Shown here piece by piece: positions 19,036 through 27,733 of a DNA stretch of 64,000 bases. The notes below the pieces were generated by a model. The model made no database searches. It had not been told where the DNA came from and worked only from the letters and a program-made list of their open reading frames with translations. Source of the DNA: Reichenbachiella carrageenanivorans (GTDB taxonomy: Bacteria > Bacteroidota > Bacteroidia > Cytophagales > Cyclobacteriaceae); assembly GCF_025639805.1 (NCBI RefSeq), contig NZ_CP106735.1, positions 870,001 through 934,000 on the forward strand, written 5' to 3'. Position 1 is the first letter of the stretch. Each line of letters opens with the position of its first letter. The translations under genes were made by a program, and so were the position numbers.

Positions 19036-19902
19036 TTAGAACTCCCAAAGTTCATTCTCAAATTCAACCATGTCATATTCTAATTGCTTTGATGCCAAAA
19101 TCGCATCTCTTCTAGATTTAGTATAGATATCTACAATTCGATTATCCTTAGGGTTCGCAATCTTAGTTAAGTTTGACCCAAACAATCTCAAATTAAAAGC
19201 ATCAGCCATATTTCTATGCTCAGCCATATTTTGTGAATTATACCAAATAGCTTCATCTGGCATACTTCTAAACAGGGCTTCTAAATCCTTATATTTAAAG
19301 GATGCTAATGGCTTTTCAAAAAGCGCAGGGTTTTTGTCTGCAGGAAGAAAAAGAGTGATTGCTTTAAGGTCATAGAATATTCTAGATCTCATTCTATCAA
19401 AATATACTTCTTCCTTCAACTCAGCAATAGAAAAATCTCTAGTTGCAAACTCATTGCTCTCTTCTATTACTTCCTCTGGCTCTTCACCTTCGTCACCACC
19501 ACCACCAAAGAAATCATCATCAGAATCTGCACCAAAGCCCATATCCATTTCCTCTTGAGTAAGACCTCCGCCCTCCTCTTCATACTTCAAATTCTGCAAA
19601 AATGTCTCTTTAGACATTCTTGTAGTCACAGAATCATTTGTATATGGAAATAACAAACCTGCTTTAACTGCATCAATGATAATTGTTGATAATTCACCAT
19701 TTCTTGAGAAGAATGGAGCATTTTGCTTCTCCTCCAAATCAATTCTTCTCCATACTGTCTTTTTGAACATTTTGTATGCCTCATTCACAGGGTAAACGGA
19801 ATTCTTATCGTATCCTCTTACATTTTCCTGCGCACTACTCGACTCAATATTGAATAGAGCAAAACATACAAAAAGGCCAATTACATAACAAAACTTCTTC
19901 AT
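19036..19902 (-). CDS. gldN: Gliding motility / type IX secretion protein GldN
   Basis: GldN (PorN) is a periplasmic protein forming a ring complex with GldK at the outer membrane in type IX secretion. The 288 residues begin with a signal peptide (about 1-24, ending SSSAQ). Conserved segments include NEAYKMFKKTVWRRIDLEEKQN and, near the C-terminus, DAFNLRLFGSNL and ILASKQLEYDMVEFENELWEF. Residues 108-150 are an acidic, glycine-rich low-complexity insert (DSDDDFFGGGGDEGEEPEE). It is the last gene of the porP-gldKLMN run, 11 nt after gldM. A shared bidirectional terminator follows. Confidence 0.93.
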   Translation of the reverse strand: MKKFCYVIGLFVCFALFNIESSSAQENVRGYDKNSVYPVNEAYKMFKKTVWRRIDLEEKQNAPFFSRNGELSTIIIDAVKAGLLFPYTNDSVTTRMSKETFLQNLKYEEEGGGLTQEEMDMGFGADSDDDFFGGGGDEGEEPEEVIEESNEFATRDFSIAELKEEVYFDRMRSRIFYDLKAITLFLPADKNPALFEKPLASFKYKDLEALFRSMPDEAIWYNSQNMAEHRNMADAFNLRLFGSNLTKIANPKDNRIVDIYTKSRRDAILASKQLEYDMVEFENELWEF

Positions 19903-19913
19903 AACCTATTTGT

Positions 19914-21500
19914 TTAGTTTATTCTTATCGTGATGATTTTAGGTCCAAAGTTTGAGAAATTTTCGATATCTCCTTTGAAATTCCTTCTCTGCACTTTTTT
20001 CACTTCAATCACCAATGCATCTCCCGCTCGCGCTTGCGAAGCCAAAGATGACAAATTCAAATCTGGACCTTTAGGTCTCACACTACCTACAGATCTTCCA
20101 GCTCTTACTAAGTTTACTTCAGACTCAGCCACTCTAAACTTGGCATCCTTCGGTAGGAATTGCGCAAATGATTCATCTGGCTCAGCTGCCAATTTCAAAG
20201 ATCTTGGTGCACCTTTCACCCCTCTTTTCAAATTAACTGGACCACCTTTCTCATAAACAACAATTTCTGGCTTAGGTATCCTTTTTACTTTAAAATCTTG
20301 AGTGCCAATTAAGTTGCCATTGCTTGACACACTCAATGTCACCTTAGCAGAATTCGGGATAATTACAACTTCACCCTTTTGAGAGCCCTTAATATTAGTT
20401 CCTCCTTTGGTATTGAAAGAAGGGTTATAAGCCGTTCCCATAGCAGGCACCTGTACATCCAATTCGTTACCACAATTCAAGTAAAGTGCTTGAACAGATG
20501 CTGATTGAATCTGCATCACTGGTTTAGAAACGATATACTCAATTGTATCTACAAAAGTAGTATCTCTTCCTCCTGGCATTTTCACGCTAATTGCTCCAAT
20601 AAAAGATTTTGTAGCATTTCCCGATTTATCATAATTGCCTGGAGTAGCAGTAAATGATACTTTACCCATTCCGCCTATTACTTCTATTTCCTCACCGTCT
20701 ACTGTCATCGTTGGCGTAACAGAAGATGAAGAAGCAGCAATAAATAAATCAGCTTCATATTTTGTTCCTGCAGCAACCACTTTAGACTGTGGTTTCACCA
20801 TTGGTACAATTTGATCAAACTTCAAATCTTCTGCACCAACTTGGCGAGCCAAGTTTTCCAAAGCCTTAGTTTCTTCTGTGATGACATCAGATTGAAATTG
20901 GCTAAGCGAAGCTAATGCACCAACCATTGGTGTGCTACTACCAAAGTTTAACTCAGAAAACCCTTTTGTGTTTTGATTCGGATCGTCTTTAAAAACGGAA
21001 ATATCTTTTGCGTCCTTAGCAATATCATTAATAGATTCGTCTCCAGTTACTGTTCTTAAAAAATCTGAATAACCATTCAATTTATCTTTCAGTTTATCAC
21101 CTTCTTTTTCAGTTACAAACATCGCAGACGAAGCATCAATATCCTTTTGACCAATATACACACCTGTTTCGGTGACCCCGCCCGTTCTTGCTACTAGTTC
21201 TACTTTATATGCTTCAATCTCTTTCAAGATTTTAGTTGTAGAAGCACGAACCTCTTGAGCTTTGGTAAGAACAGCTAAGTCCTTTTCTCTATTTCCAGCA
21301 TCAGAAACCGTTTGCTGAATACTTTCTACTTTTTTAGCGTTGTTACTGATTTTATTTTCATTCGTAGCTTCAAAAGCTTGGTTAATGAAAATAAATTTTT
21401 CAAGAACGCTATTACTTACTTGCAGAGCTAATAAGGCAGTCAGTACCAAGTACATCATGCCTATCATCTTGTCTCTTGCGGATTGTTTACCTCCAGCCAT
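19914..21500 (-). CDS. gldM: Gliding motility / type IX secretion protein GldM
   Basis: GldM (PorM) spans the periplasm and, with GldL, forms the proton-driven rotary motor of type IX secretion and gliding. The 528 residues have a short cytoplasmic N-terminus (MAGGKQSARDKMIGMMYLV), one transmembrane helix (about 12-32), a helical periplasmic domain (about 35-225) and consecutive beta domains to the C-terminus. The first residues through ALLALQVSNSVLEKF are the most conserved part of the family. It follows gldL by 35 nt and precedes gldN by 11 nt. Confidence 0.95.
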   Translation of the reverse strand: MAGGKQSARDKMIGMMYLVLTALLALQVSNSVLEKFIFINQAFEATNENKISNNAKKVESIQQTVSDAGNREKDLAVLTKAQEVRASTTKILKEIEAYKVELVARTGGVTETGVYIGQKDIDASSAMFVTEKEGDKLKDKLNGYSDFLRTVTGDESINDIAKDAKDISVFKDDPNQNTKGFSELNFGSSTPMVGALASLSQFQSDVITEETKALENLARQVGAEDLKFDQIVPMVKPQSKVVAAGTKYEADLFIAASSSSVTPTMTVDGEEIEVIGGMGKVSFTATPGNYDKSGNATKSFIGAISVKMPGGRDTTFVDTIEYIVSKPVMQIQSASVQALYLNCGNELDVQVPAMGTAYNPSFNTKGGTNIKGSQKGEVVIIPNSAKVTLSVSSNGNLIGTQDFKVKRIPKPEIVVYEKGGPVNLKRGVKGAPRSLKLAAEPDESFAQFLPKDAKFRVAESEVNLVRAGRSVGSVRPKGPDLNLSSLASQARAGDALVIEVKKVQRRNFKGDIENFSNFGPKIITIRIN

Positions 21501-21535
21501 AATTTTCGCTTTTTAAGGTTAAAAAATTATTTAAC

Positions 21536-22369
21536 TTATTTAGCTGATGAAGTATCTCCCCCACCTCTCATAGCTGCCAACATGCTTCCATAAATTTTGT
21601 TCAATGAAGTGATGTTGGTATTCAAACTAGTCATTCCAGATCTGAATTTTTCGGTATCTTTTGCAGCTTCTGCCATACCCTCCATTGCAGACGTCACATT
21701 AGAATAGAATTTGTTCATAGCCTTCACATGACTATTCGCATCTTGCAATTCCATTTCATAAACTGCATTTAGTGCCCCTAGGTTTTTAGTTACATTTTTC
21801 ACTTGTGAGTGATACTCTGAGGCGTCTTTTGAAGCATTCGCCATATCTGTCATCGATGATGCAGTACTAGCGTATGATTTGTTCATTTCAATGAGTGACT
21901 TTGATGCTGTTTTTACGTTGGTTGCGTATTCACTTGTAGCCACTGACGCATCCCCTAGGTTAGACATTTTCTTAGCAGATTCTGCCATATTTCTCATGCC
22001 GTCACCTAAACTTTTAATTAATTCTGGACCTACATTGGCATCTGCCAACATTTTATCCATTTGTTGTGATACTCCGCCAGTTGCTGCAGGAGCGGCTACA
22101 CGTGGTTGAGCTTTAGGACCGTCATAATCATCAGCCAATTCTGGATAAACTTTAGACCAATCAATCTCTGCATGCTTTGGTTCAAATGCACTTAAGAAAA
22201 AGATAACTGCCTCAGTACTTAACCCAATGGTAAGCATCTCACTAGCACCTGGCAAGTGAAGGATTTTAAACATGGCACCAACAATTACTACGGCAGCTCC
22301 AATGCCATAAACTTTAGGCATTATTGTTGAAAACAAAAGCTCTTTAAATCCACCTTTTTTCGCACTCAT
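21536..22369 (-). CDS. gldL: Gliding motility / type IX secretion protein GldL
   Basis: GldL (PorL) is the cytoplasmic-membrane stator of the type IX motor. The 277 residues have two N-terminal transmembrane helices (about 15-35 and 43-62) with a conserved membrane Glu in the second (STEAVIFFLSAFEP), thought to carry protons. The remaining cytoplasmic part is helical and contains degenerate internal repeats of about 40 residues (NVKTASKSLIEMNKSY, QVKNVTKNLGALNAVY, MTSLNTNITSLNKIY), typical of a long coiled coil. The gene lies between gldK and gldM. Confidence 0.95.
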   Translation of the reverse strand: MSAKKGGFKELLFSTIMPKVYGIGAAVVIVGAMFKILHLPGASEMLTIGLSTEAVIFFLSAFEPKHAEIDWSKVYPELADDYDGPKAQPRVAAPAATGGVSQQMDKMLADANVGPELIKSLGDGMRNMAESAKKMSNLGDASVATSEYATNVKTASKSLIEMNKSYASTASSMTDMANASKDASEYHSQVKNVTKNLGALNAVYEMELQDANSHVKAMNKFYSNVTSAMEGMAEAAKDTEKFRSGMTSLNTNITSLNKIYGSMLAAMRGGGDTSSAK

Positions 22370-22409
22370 ATTATTTAATATTTTAGGTTATTTAATACAG
22401 TTTTAATAA

Positions 22410-23468
22410 TTAAAATTCGTTTCCACCAGATCTTCCCAAATGTGTCATTGCACATCGGAATCCAATAGACGCTCTAGTCGAGTCTTTAAATTCGTAAGTT
22501 TTTGTCCCTGTCTCTAGATAATAAGCAATGTCTTTCCAAGACCCGCCCCTAATGACTTTCTTAGGTTCATCATCATCAAAATACGTTGGATTCAAGTCCC
22601 AAACCAATGGCATTGCGGAAGGATTAAATGCATCTTCACACCATTCGGCTACATTACCTGACATTTCATATAGTCCGTAATCATTGGCAAAGAATGTACC
22701 TACAGGTGATGTATAAGCAAATCCATCATCGAAATAGTTACCTCTACCAGGCTTGAAGTTCGCCAAAAGACAACCTTTCTTATTTCTGATATATGGGCTA
22801 CCCCAGGGGTATTTGTTCATATCTCTACCGCCTCTTGCTGCATACTCCCATTCTGCCTCTGAAGGCAACCTGAAATTTGGCATTGGAAAAAGTCCACGAT
22901 CAGCTCTGAAATTATTCAAATGATCAGTTCTCCATTTGCAAAAATACTTCGCAGCTTCCCAATCAACCCCTACCACTGGATAGTGGTCGAAAGCTGGATG
23001 TGACCAGTAGTATACCATCATTGGGTCTCCCATATGATGTGTAAAGTCTCTTACCCAAACAGAAGAATCCGGAACTAAGTCCTCCACAACGAATCCTTCT
23101 GGAAGATCAGTCTCTGATCCTTCGGTAATGTCTTCTACAAACTGTCGATATTCATTATTTGTGATTTCCGTATCATCCATATAAAAAGGACCGATCGTCA
23201 CCTGTTTGTTGTAGTTGATTTGAGTAGCAGCTACATCTTCATCTGCCTGTCCCATATGGAATGTCCCCGGAGGAACTGCTACCATACCGAATGGCCGGCT
23301 CATTTCCCAACCTTCTCGTCCTTGAGCTCCTATCAATTCACCATTGGTATCCACAGCTTGACCTTTGTTGCCGCCAAACATATTGGCTATACTACAGCCT
23401 TGAGTACCAATAAGAACAATAGATAGAAAAAGGAACGAAAAAATTCGGCTTACACTAAATTTATTCAT
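22410..23468 (-). CDS. gldK: Gliding motility lipoprotein GldK (formylglycine-enzyme-like fold)
   Basis: GldK (PorK) is the outer-membrane lipoprotein that forms the periplasmic ring with GldN. I start at the ATG at 23468, giving 352 residues and a clean lipoprotein signal (FLFLSIVLIGTQGC, Cys25). An upstream in-frame Met at 23528 would add 20 unlikely residues. The body is a formylglycine-generating-enzyme/sulfatase-modifying fold (MVAVPPGTFHMGQ; later FRLPSEAEWEYAARGG and YEMSGNVAEWCED; RGGSWKD and GFRCAM at the end). It has a structural role here. It heads gldKLMN, with porP/sprF 187 nt upstream. Confidence 0.94.
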   Translation of the reverse strand: MNKFSVSRIFSFLFLSIVLIGTQGCSIANMFGGNKGQAVDTNGELIGAQGREGWEMSRPFGMVAVPPGTFHMGQADEDVAATQINYNKQVTIGPFYMDDTEITNNEYRQFVEDITEGSETDLPEGFVVEDLVPDSSVWVRDFTHHMGDPMMVYYWSHPAFDHYPVVGVDWEAAKYFCKWRTDHLNNFRADRGLFPMPNFRLPSEAEWEYAARGGRDMNKYPWGSPYIRNKKGCLLANFKPGRGNYFDDGFAYTSPVGTFFANDYGLYEMSGNVAEWCEDAFNPSAMPLVWDLNPTYFDDDEPKKVIRGGSWKDIAYYLETGTKTYEFKDSTRASIGFRCAMTHLGRSGGNEF

Positions 23469-23654
23469 AACACAAAATTTATAACATTCATACTTTAACA
23501 TAACAAGTATACACAAAATATATTGCACGGTTTAAACCATAAATATAATCTTTACAATTCAAGATACCTTAAATCTCGAACAAAAATTATTTCAGGCCAC
23601 TAAAATAAGAAAAGCACTTTCTTTCCCACGGTTTTCTAACAACTAATTATAGTT

Positions 23655-24623
23655 TTAATATCGAAATCTTGGTGTGCGTATGATCTTTTTTGCCCCTGTA
23701 GATATCGAGGGCAAATCATATCTAATGAAAATCTCATGTGATGTAGGTTGCTTCGCAGATTGCTCTTTGATTATGTAATCAAATGAATACCCAGCTTTTA
23801 GCTGATTGTTCTCCAAAAACGAATACCCCATAAGTAAGGTCAAGGCCTCATTGTTCCGGTATGACAGCCCTCCCCAAAGTTTTTGGTTGTAGGTAGCAAT
23901 GACACTCAAATCAATCGAAAAAGTATTAATATCTGATGTCACCAAAATAGACGGCGTAAGATCAACATTATAAGTCAAGCGATAATTATACTCTCCATAT
24001 AGATTGTATATCATACTTGTCTTGTTATCCGCATCGCCTGTTCCAGATAGGGAATAGTTCATTTCTGGCTGAAGCAAATGATTGACCCCTGCCGCTAAAA
24101 TAAACTCCTCGGTTGAGTAGCCTACGCCAAAAGCTAAATCTATTACCATTTGAGACTCCTGTTTTTGAGAATTGAAAGGGTCTGAACCATCCACAAACCT
24201 GAGCTGGTCACCACTTAATGTACGATTGATCAACTCAGGCCGAATGCCAAAACTAATCGTACCCCGATTCAAACGCTTGTGATATGCTAGAGACACCTGC
24301 GTTTCTATAGTATTGATAGGGCCTACCTTATCGTATAGAACATTGATCCCTACCCCTAGCGGTATTTTTTTAAGCGAGACAGGGGTTGAAAAATTCAAGT
24401 ATTGTGTAGATGGGGCGCCGCCATCATTTTCGATCGTGGGTTCATAACCCACCCACTGTGCTCGGCTAATGACACTGACACTCCCTTTGCCATCCAATGC
24501 TGTTAGCGCAGGACTCCAATAGGACTTTGCAAACATATATTGACTGAAATGCGGATCCTGCTGCGCTATGGATTTATACCCAAACGCAACAATGACAAGA
24601 ATAAGAATTAAGGATCTCCACAT
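23655..24623 (-). CDS. PorP/SprF family type IX secretion outer-membrane protein
   Basis: A 322-residue outer-membrane beta-barrel of the PorP/SprF family, which attaches secreted adhesins such as SprB to the type IX motor. A signal peptide (about 1-20) precedes QQDPHFSQYMFAKSYWSPA, the family's hallmark N-terminus. Alternating beta strands follow (YHKRLNRGTISFGIRPELI, FSIDLSVIATYNQKLWGG) and the barrel ends in an aromatic residue region (RTPRFRY). Its place ahead of gldK is the standard order in Bacteroidota. No large SprB-like adhesin gene is found in the window. Confidence 0.9.
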   Translation of the reverse strand: MWRSLILILVIVAFGYKSIAQQDPHFSQYMFAKSYWSPALTALDGKGSVSVISRAQWVGYEPTIENDGGAPSTQYLNFSTPVSLKKIPLGVGINVLYDKVGPINTIETQVSLAYHKRLNRGTISFGIRPELINRTLSGDQLRFVDGSDPFNSQKQESQMVIDLAFGVGYSTEEFILAAGVNHLLQPEMNYSLSGTGDADNKTSMIYNLYGEYNYRLTYNVDLTPSILVTSDINTFSIDLSVIATYNQKLWGGLSYRNNEALTLLMGYSFLENNQLKAGYSFDYIIKEQSAKQPTSHEIFIRYDLPSISTGAKKIIRTPRFRY

Positions 24624-24730
24624 AGGGTTTGTAATTACAATGACGCCAATCTAATGGCGTAGTATGTAATAATAATCAAAAATTGAAAATACCCTTATCT
24701 AGTTCAATACAAATAAGTCGAACTATGGTC

Positions 24731-25516
24731 TTAATTCTTACTTACTTTCTTAATGTAAAGCTCTATTGCTCCTGTCATTGATGGTGCATTAGGCAATGGC
24801 GCTTCAATATCAAGAATCAAATTAGCATCTCTCACTGCCTGAGCCGTAGTAGGTCCAAAAGCAGCAATTCGAGTATTGTTTTGTTTGAAATCTGGGAAAT
24901 TCACCAATAATGAATTGATCCCTGAAGGACTAAAAAAAGCAATGATGTCATAATTAACATCAGCCAAATCAGAAAGGTCACTCGCCACTGTTTTGTATAT
25001 GATCGCTTCTGTACAGTTAAACCCATTTGAGTTTAAAAAGTCAGGGATATCATTTTTTCTAATGTTAGAACAAGGGAATATGTATTTCTCGTTTTTGTGT
25101 TTTTTCAACACTTCGATCAATTCGTTGGCCGTTCTAGAACCTGTGAATATTTTTCTTTTTCGAATAACGATATACTTCTGCAGGTAGTTGGCTGTCTGCT
25201 CTGAAATACAAAAATATTTCATATCAGAGGGTATTTCCACCTTGCTTTCTGCAGCCAATCTAAAGAAATGATCAACCGCATTTCGGCTTGTGAAAATCAC
25301 TGCCGTATGCTTCAAAATGTCTATTTTCTGAGCTCTAAACTCCTTTATGTCGACTGGGTCGATTTGGATAAAGGGTCTAAAGTCAATCTTAATATTATAC
25401 TTTTCAGCTAGATCGAAATACGGTGACTTATCACCTACAGGTTCTGGTTGAGAAACCAGAATACTTGATACTTTCTTTAGTCTAGCCTTGTCTTCAATCA
25501 ATAATTCTTCGCTCAT
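24731..25516 (-). CDS. hemD: Uroporphyrinogen-III synthase
   Basis: HemD cyclises hydroxymethylbilane to uroporphyrinogen III in heme synthesis. The 261 residues show the two-lobed HemD layout: ILVSQPEPVGDKSPYFDL at the N-terminus, VIFTSRNAVDHFFRL (the TSxNAV motif), YDIIAFFSPSGINSLL in the second lobe and RIAAFGPTTAQAVRDANL near the end. Sequence conservation in this family is always low, but these motifs agree. It is followed upstream by a DUF4271-like gene with a 32-nt gap, a pairing common in Bacteroidota. HemW, another heme-related gene, lies about 4 kb away. Confidence 0.88.
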   Translation of the reverse strand: MSEELLIEDKARLKKVSSILVSQPEPVGDKSPYFDLAEKYNIKIDFRPFIQIDPVDIKEFRAQKIDILKHTAVIFTSRNAVDHFFRLAAESKVEIPSDMKYFCISEQTANYLQKYIVIRKRKIFTGSRTANELIEVLKKHKNEKYIFPCSNIRKNDIPDFLNSNGFNCTEAIIYKTVASDLSDLADVNYDIIAFFSPSGINSLLVNFPDFKQNNTRIAAFGPTTAQAVRDANLILDIEAPLPNAPSMTGAIELYIKKVSKN

Positions 25517-25548
25517 TCCAATGGACCTATTTGAAAACTATTATGTAA

Positions 25549-26670
25549 CTATTTTAAGAAAATCTTAAAGAATAGTAACAGAGGGATCAATTCCGTGCTG
25601 CAAAGGTAAGAAAATAAATGAAGTTTTCGAAAAGTATAAATCTTATTTAAAACAAAAAAGATTAGAATAAGGCGTCCTATCCAAGATAAAAGGACAATTA
25701 TTTTTATAAATGTAGCATGTTCTGAGAGGATTAATCCACCAAAAATACCATTGATTACGCTAAGCGAAAATGCAACTGTGGCAATGATCAATGAAAGCCT
25801 AAAGTAGGCAAAAAAGTGAATGAGCCTAACCTTTTTGATTTTGAACAGCTGGGTATTGATGGATACCACTATCAACTTAAACAATATCAACACAAAGCAA
25901 TACACGGAAACCTCTAGGCCTACCTTGACCATACCTGATCCATCAGAGTAAAAAGAAAAAGACGAGAAAAAGTCTGGGTGAAACAGGCCAATGTTAATCA
26001 CTGTGCTCCCTACTAATAAGGCATAGAAAACCACAAAACCGATATTAGGCCAAGCCATGGGCGAGTGGGCTATTATAAGATCAAAGTTTTGTCGTACTTG
26101 TATGGCTTTTATTACAGAAAAATATTCTTTGAACAACCTAAAACTGAATGCTCTAAGTAAGGCAACCAAAGACATAGTGACCATAGAGATGATAATAAAC
26201 AAATCCAGTTTTTTATGTCCTCCTCGCACTAGAAAAGAGGATTGAGCAACGGCATTTTCCTCCCCTTTTTCTTTTTTAATTATCTGGGTAGTGATCATAG
26301 AAGCATTGAGCTGTTGACTATGAATAGCAACATAAATTCGGTTTTCCCTATAGACTTGATGCAAGCTATCCAATGACAAATAGACGGACTGATACACTTC
26401 ACTTCCATAAACCAGTTCGCGTTGAATCCATACAAAGTGCTGCTCTGGAAAAGTGAGTTTGAGATATGCCCCACTGAATTTTTTCAGATCTACTTCAAAA
26501 CGAACTACGTTTGTTTTAGACTGCTTGAAATAAGGCACATAAAGTTCTTCGTCTTCATCGAAAACCTCCCAATTCCAACGCAGGTTTTTAAGTTCTACAT
26601 CACCAGAATAACTAGTTATCGGGAATAATAATCCCCACAAAAAAACTAGTGTGACAACCCTCTTACACAT
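25549..26670 (-). CDS. DUF4271-like membrane protein
   Basis: A 373-residue membrane protein. It has an N-terminal signal peptide (about 1-22), an extracytoplasmic domain of about 130 residues, a transmembrane helix near 156-175 and then about five more helices to the C-terminus. The position next to hemD and the polytopic C-terminal half match the DUF4271 family of Bacteroidota, of unknown function. The start codon overlaps the end of the WecA-like gene by 8 bases, so the WecA-like gene, this gene and hemD are probably one transcript. Family assignment is moderate. Confidence 0.65.
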   Translation of the reverse strand: MCKRVVTLVFLWGLLFPITSYSGDVELKNLRWNWEVFDEDEELYVPYFKQSKTNVVRFEVDLKKFSGAYLKLTFPEQHFVWIQRELVYGSEVYQSVYLSLDSLHQVYRENRIYVAIHSQQLNASMITTQIIKKEKGEENAVAQSSFLVRGGHKKLDLFIIISMVTMSLVALLRAFSFRLFKEYFSVIKAIQVRQNFDLIIAHSPMAWPNIGFVVFYALLVGSTVINIGLFHPDFFSSFSFYSDGSGMVKVGLEVSVYCFVLILFKLIVVSINTQLFKIKKVRLIHFFAYFRLSLIIATVAFSLSVINGIFGGLILSEHATFIKIIVLLSWIGRLILIFFVLNKIYTFRKLHLFSYLCSTELIPLLLFFKIFLK

Positions 26671-27688
26671 CTAACTGTGCTCTTCTTTTATTGATTAAAA
26701 CCTCCAAAACTGTGCTAATAAAAACAGCAAAAGCACCTATGATTAGTAATAAGGTAGAATTACCTAAATGAGAAAAGAAAATACAAAACCCAACTACGCT
26801 TAAATTGATTATAATCAAAACAAACACAACCTGAAGATGAGATAATCCCATGTCGCAAAGATAATGATGTATGTGGTTGCGGTCAGGCATAAATGGAGAA
26901 ACGCCACGATATACTCGAATCGTAAATACTCTAAGCGTATCGAAAATAGGAATAAAAAGCACACTAATGGCAATCGCTGGTGCCGAAGCTATTTTATCCA
27001 TTTCTATAAAATGAATAGCTAGAATAGCTATAATAAATCCACTAACCAATGCCCCCGTATCTCCCATGAAAACCTTGGCATTAAGCAAATTATACCTAAG
27101 GAAACCAACCATAGCACCCGTTAGAGCAAAACAAACAAAGGCATAACTTTCTTCTCCATAGGAGTAAAAATAAACGCCGAAGGTCATACAAATAACTACT
27201 ACAATAGAGCCTGCTAGACCATCCACTCCATCGATCAAATTGACCGCATTAGTGATACAAAGAATCACCAAAAAACTAAAAGCATAACTTATTCCTACCT
27301 CAAGATCATAAACCCCCATAAAACCTTGAAAACTGGAGATTCTAACATCGGCATAAAACAACACAATGCCAGCGGCCAGTACTTGCACAAAGAATTTTTT
27401 AAAAACTGATACACCGTTGATGTCATCTTTGACCCCAACAAAAAATATAATCAAACTCCCAGCTAGCAACTGCTGAATACCCAATGACATCTGTCCAAAA
27501 ATGGCCACACTAGTCATGAATCCAGCGAAAATGGCTAACCCACCCAAGCGCGGTGTATCGATGTCGTGAAACTTTCTAAAATCTGGCTCGTCGAGGATCC
27601 GTTTACTATGTGCCACACTGATAATAGTGGGTATAGAAAACATAGAAATCAGAAGTGCCCAACAAAATATCAGTATGGATTCGATCAT
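26663..27688 (-). CDS. Polyprenyl-phosphate GlcNAc-1-phosphate transferase (MraY/WecA family)
   Basis: An integral membrane enzyme of 341 residues with about ten helices that transfers a sugar-1-phosphate from a UDP-sugar to undecaprenyl phosphate. It thereby starts synthesis of a surface polysaccharide or teichoic-like glycan. Motifs of the family are all present: VGVKDDINGVS (first Asp pair), NLIDGVDGLAG, MGDTGALVSGF and the HIHH cluster in PDRNHIHHYL, which is typical of WecA rather than MraY. No further glycan cluster genes are adjacent. It is cotranscribed with the DUF4271-like gene. Confidence 0.9.
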   Translation of the reverse strand: MIESILIFCWALLISMFSIPTIISVAHSKRILDEPDFRKFHDIDTPRLGGLAIFAGFMTSVAIFGQMSLGIQQLLAGSLIIFFVGVKDDINGVSVFKKFFVQVLAAGIVLFYADVRISSFQGFMGVYDLEVGISYAFSFLVILCITNAVNLIDGVDGLAGSIVVVICMTFGVYFYSYGEESYAFVCFALTGAMVGFLRYNLLNAKVFMGDTGALVSGFIIAILAIHFIEMDKIASAPAIAISVLFIPIFDTLRVFTIRVYRGVSPFMPDRNHIHHYLCDMGLSHLQVVFVLIIINLSVVGFCIFFSHLGNSTLLLIIGAFAVFISTVLEVLINKRRAQLDV

Positions 27689-27733
27689 GTGCGAGTTGAA
27701 TTTTGCTCAAAGTAAGTCAAAGTCAATACCTTT

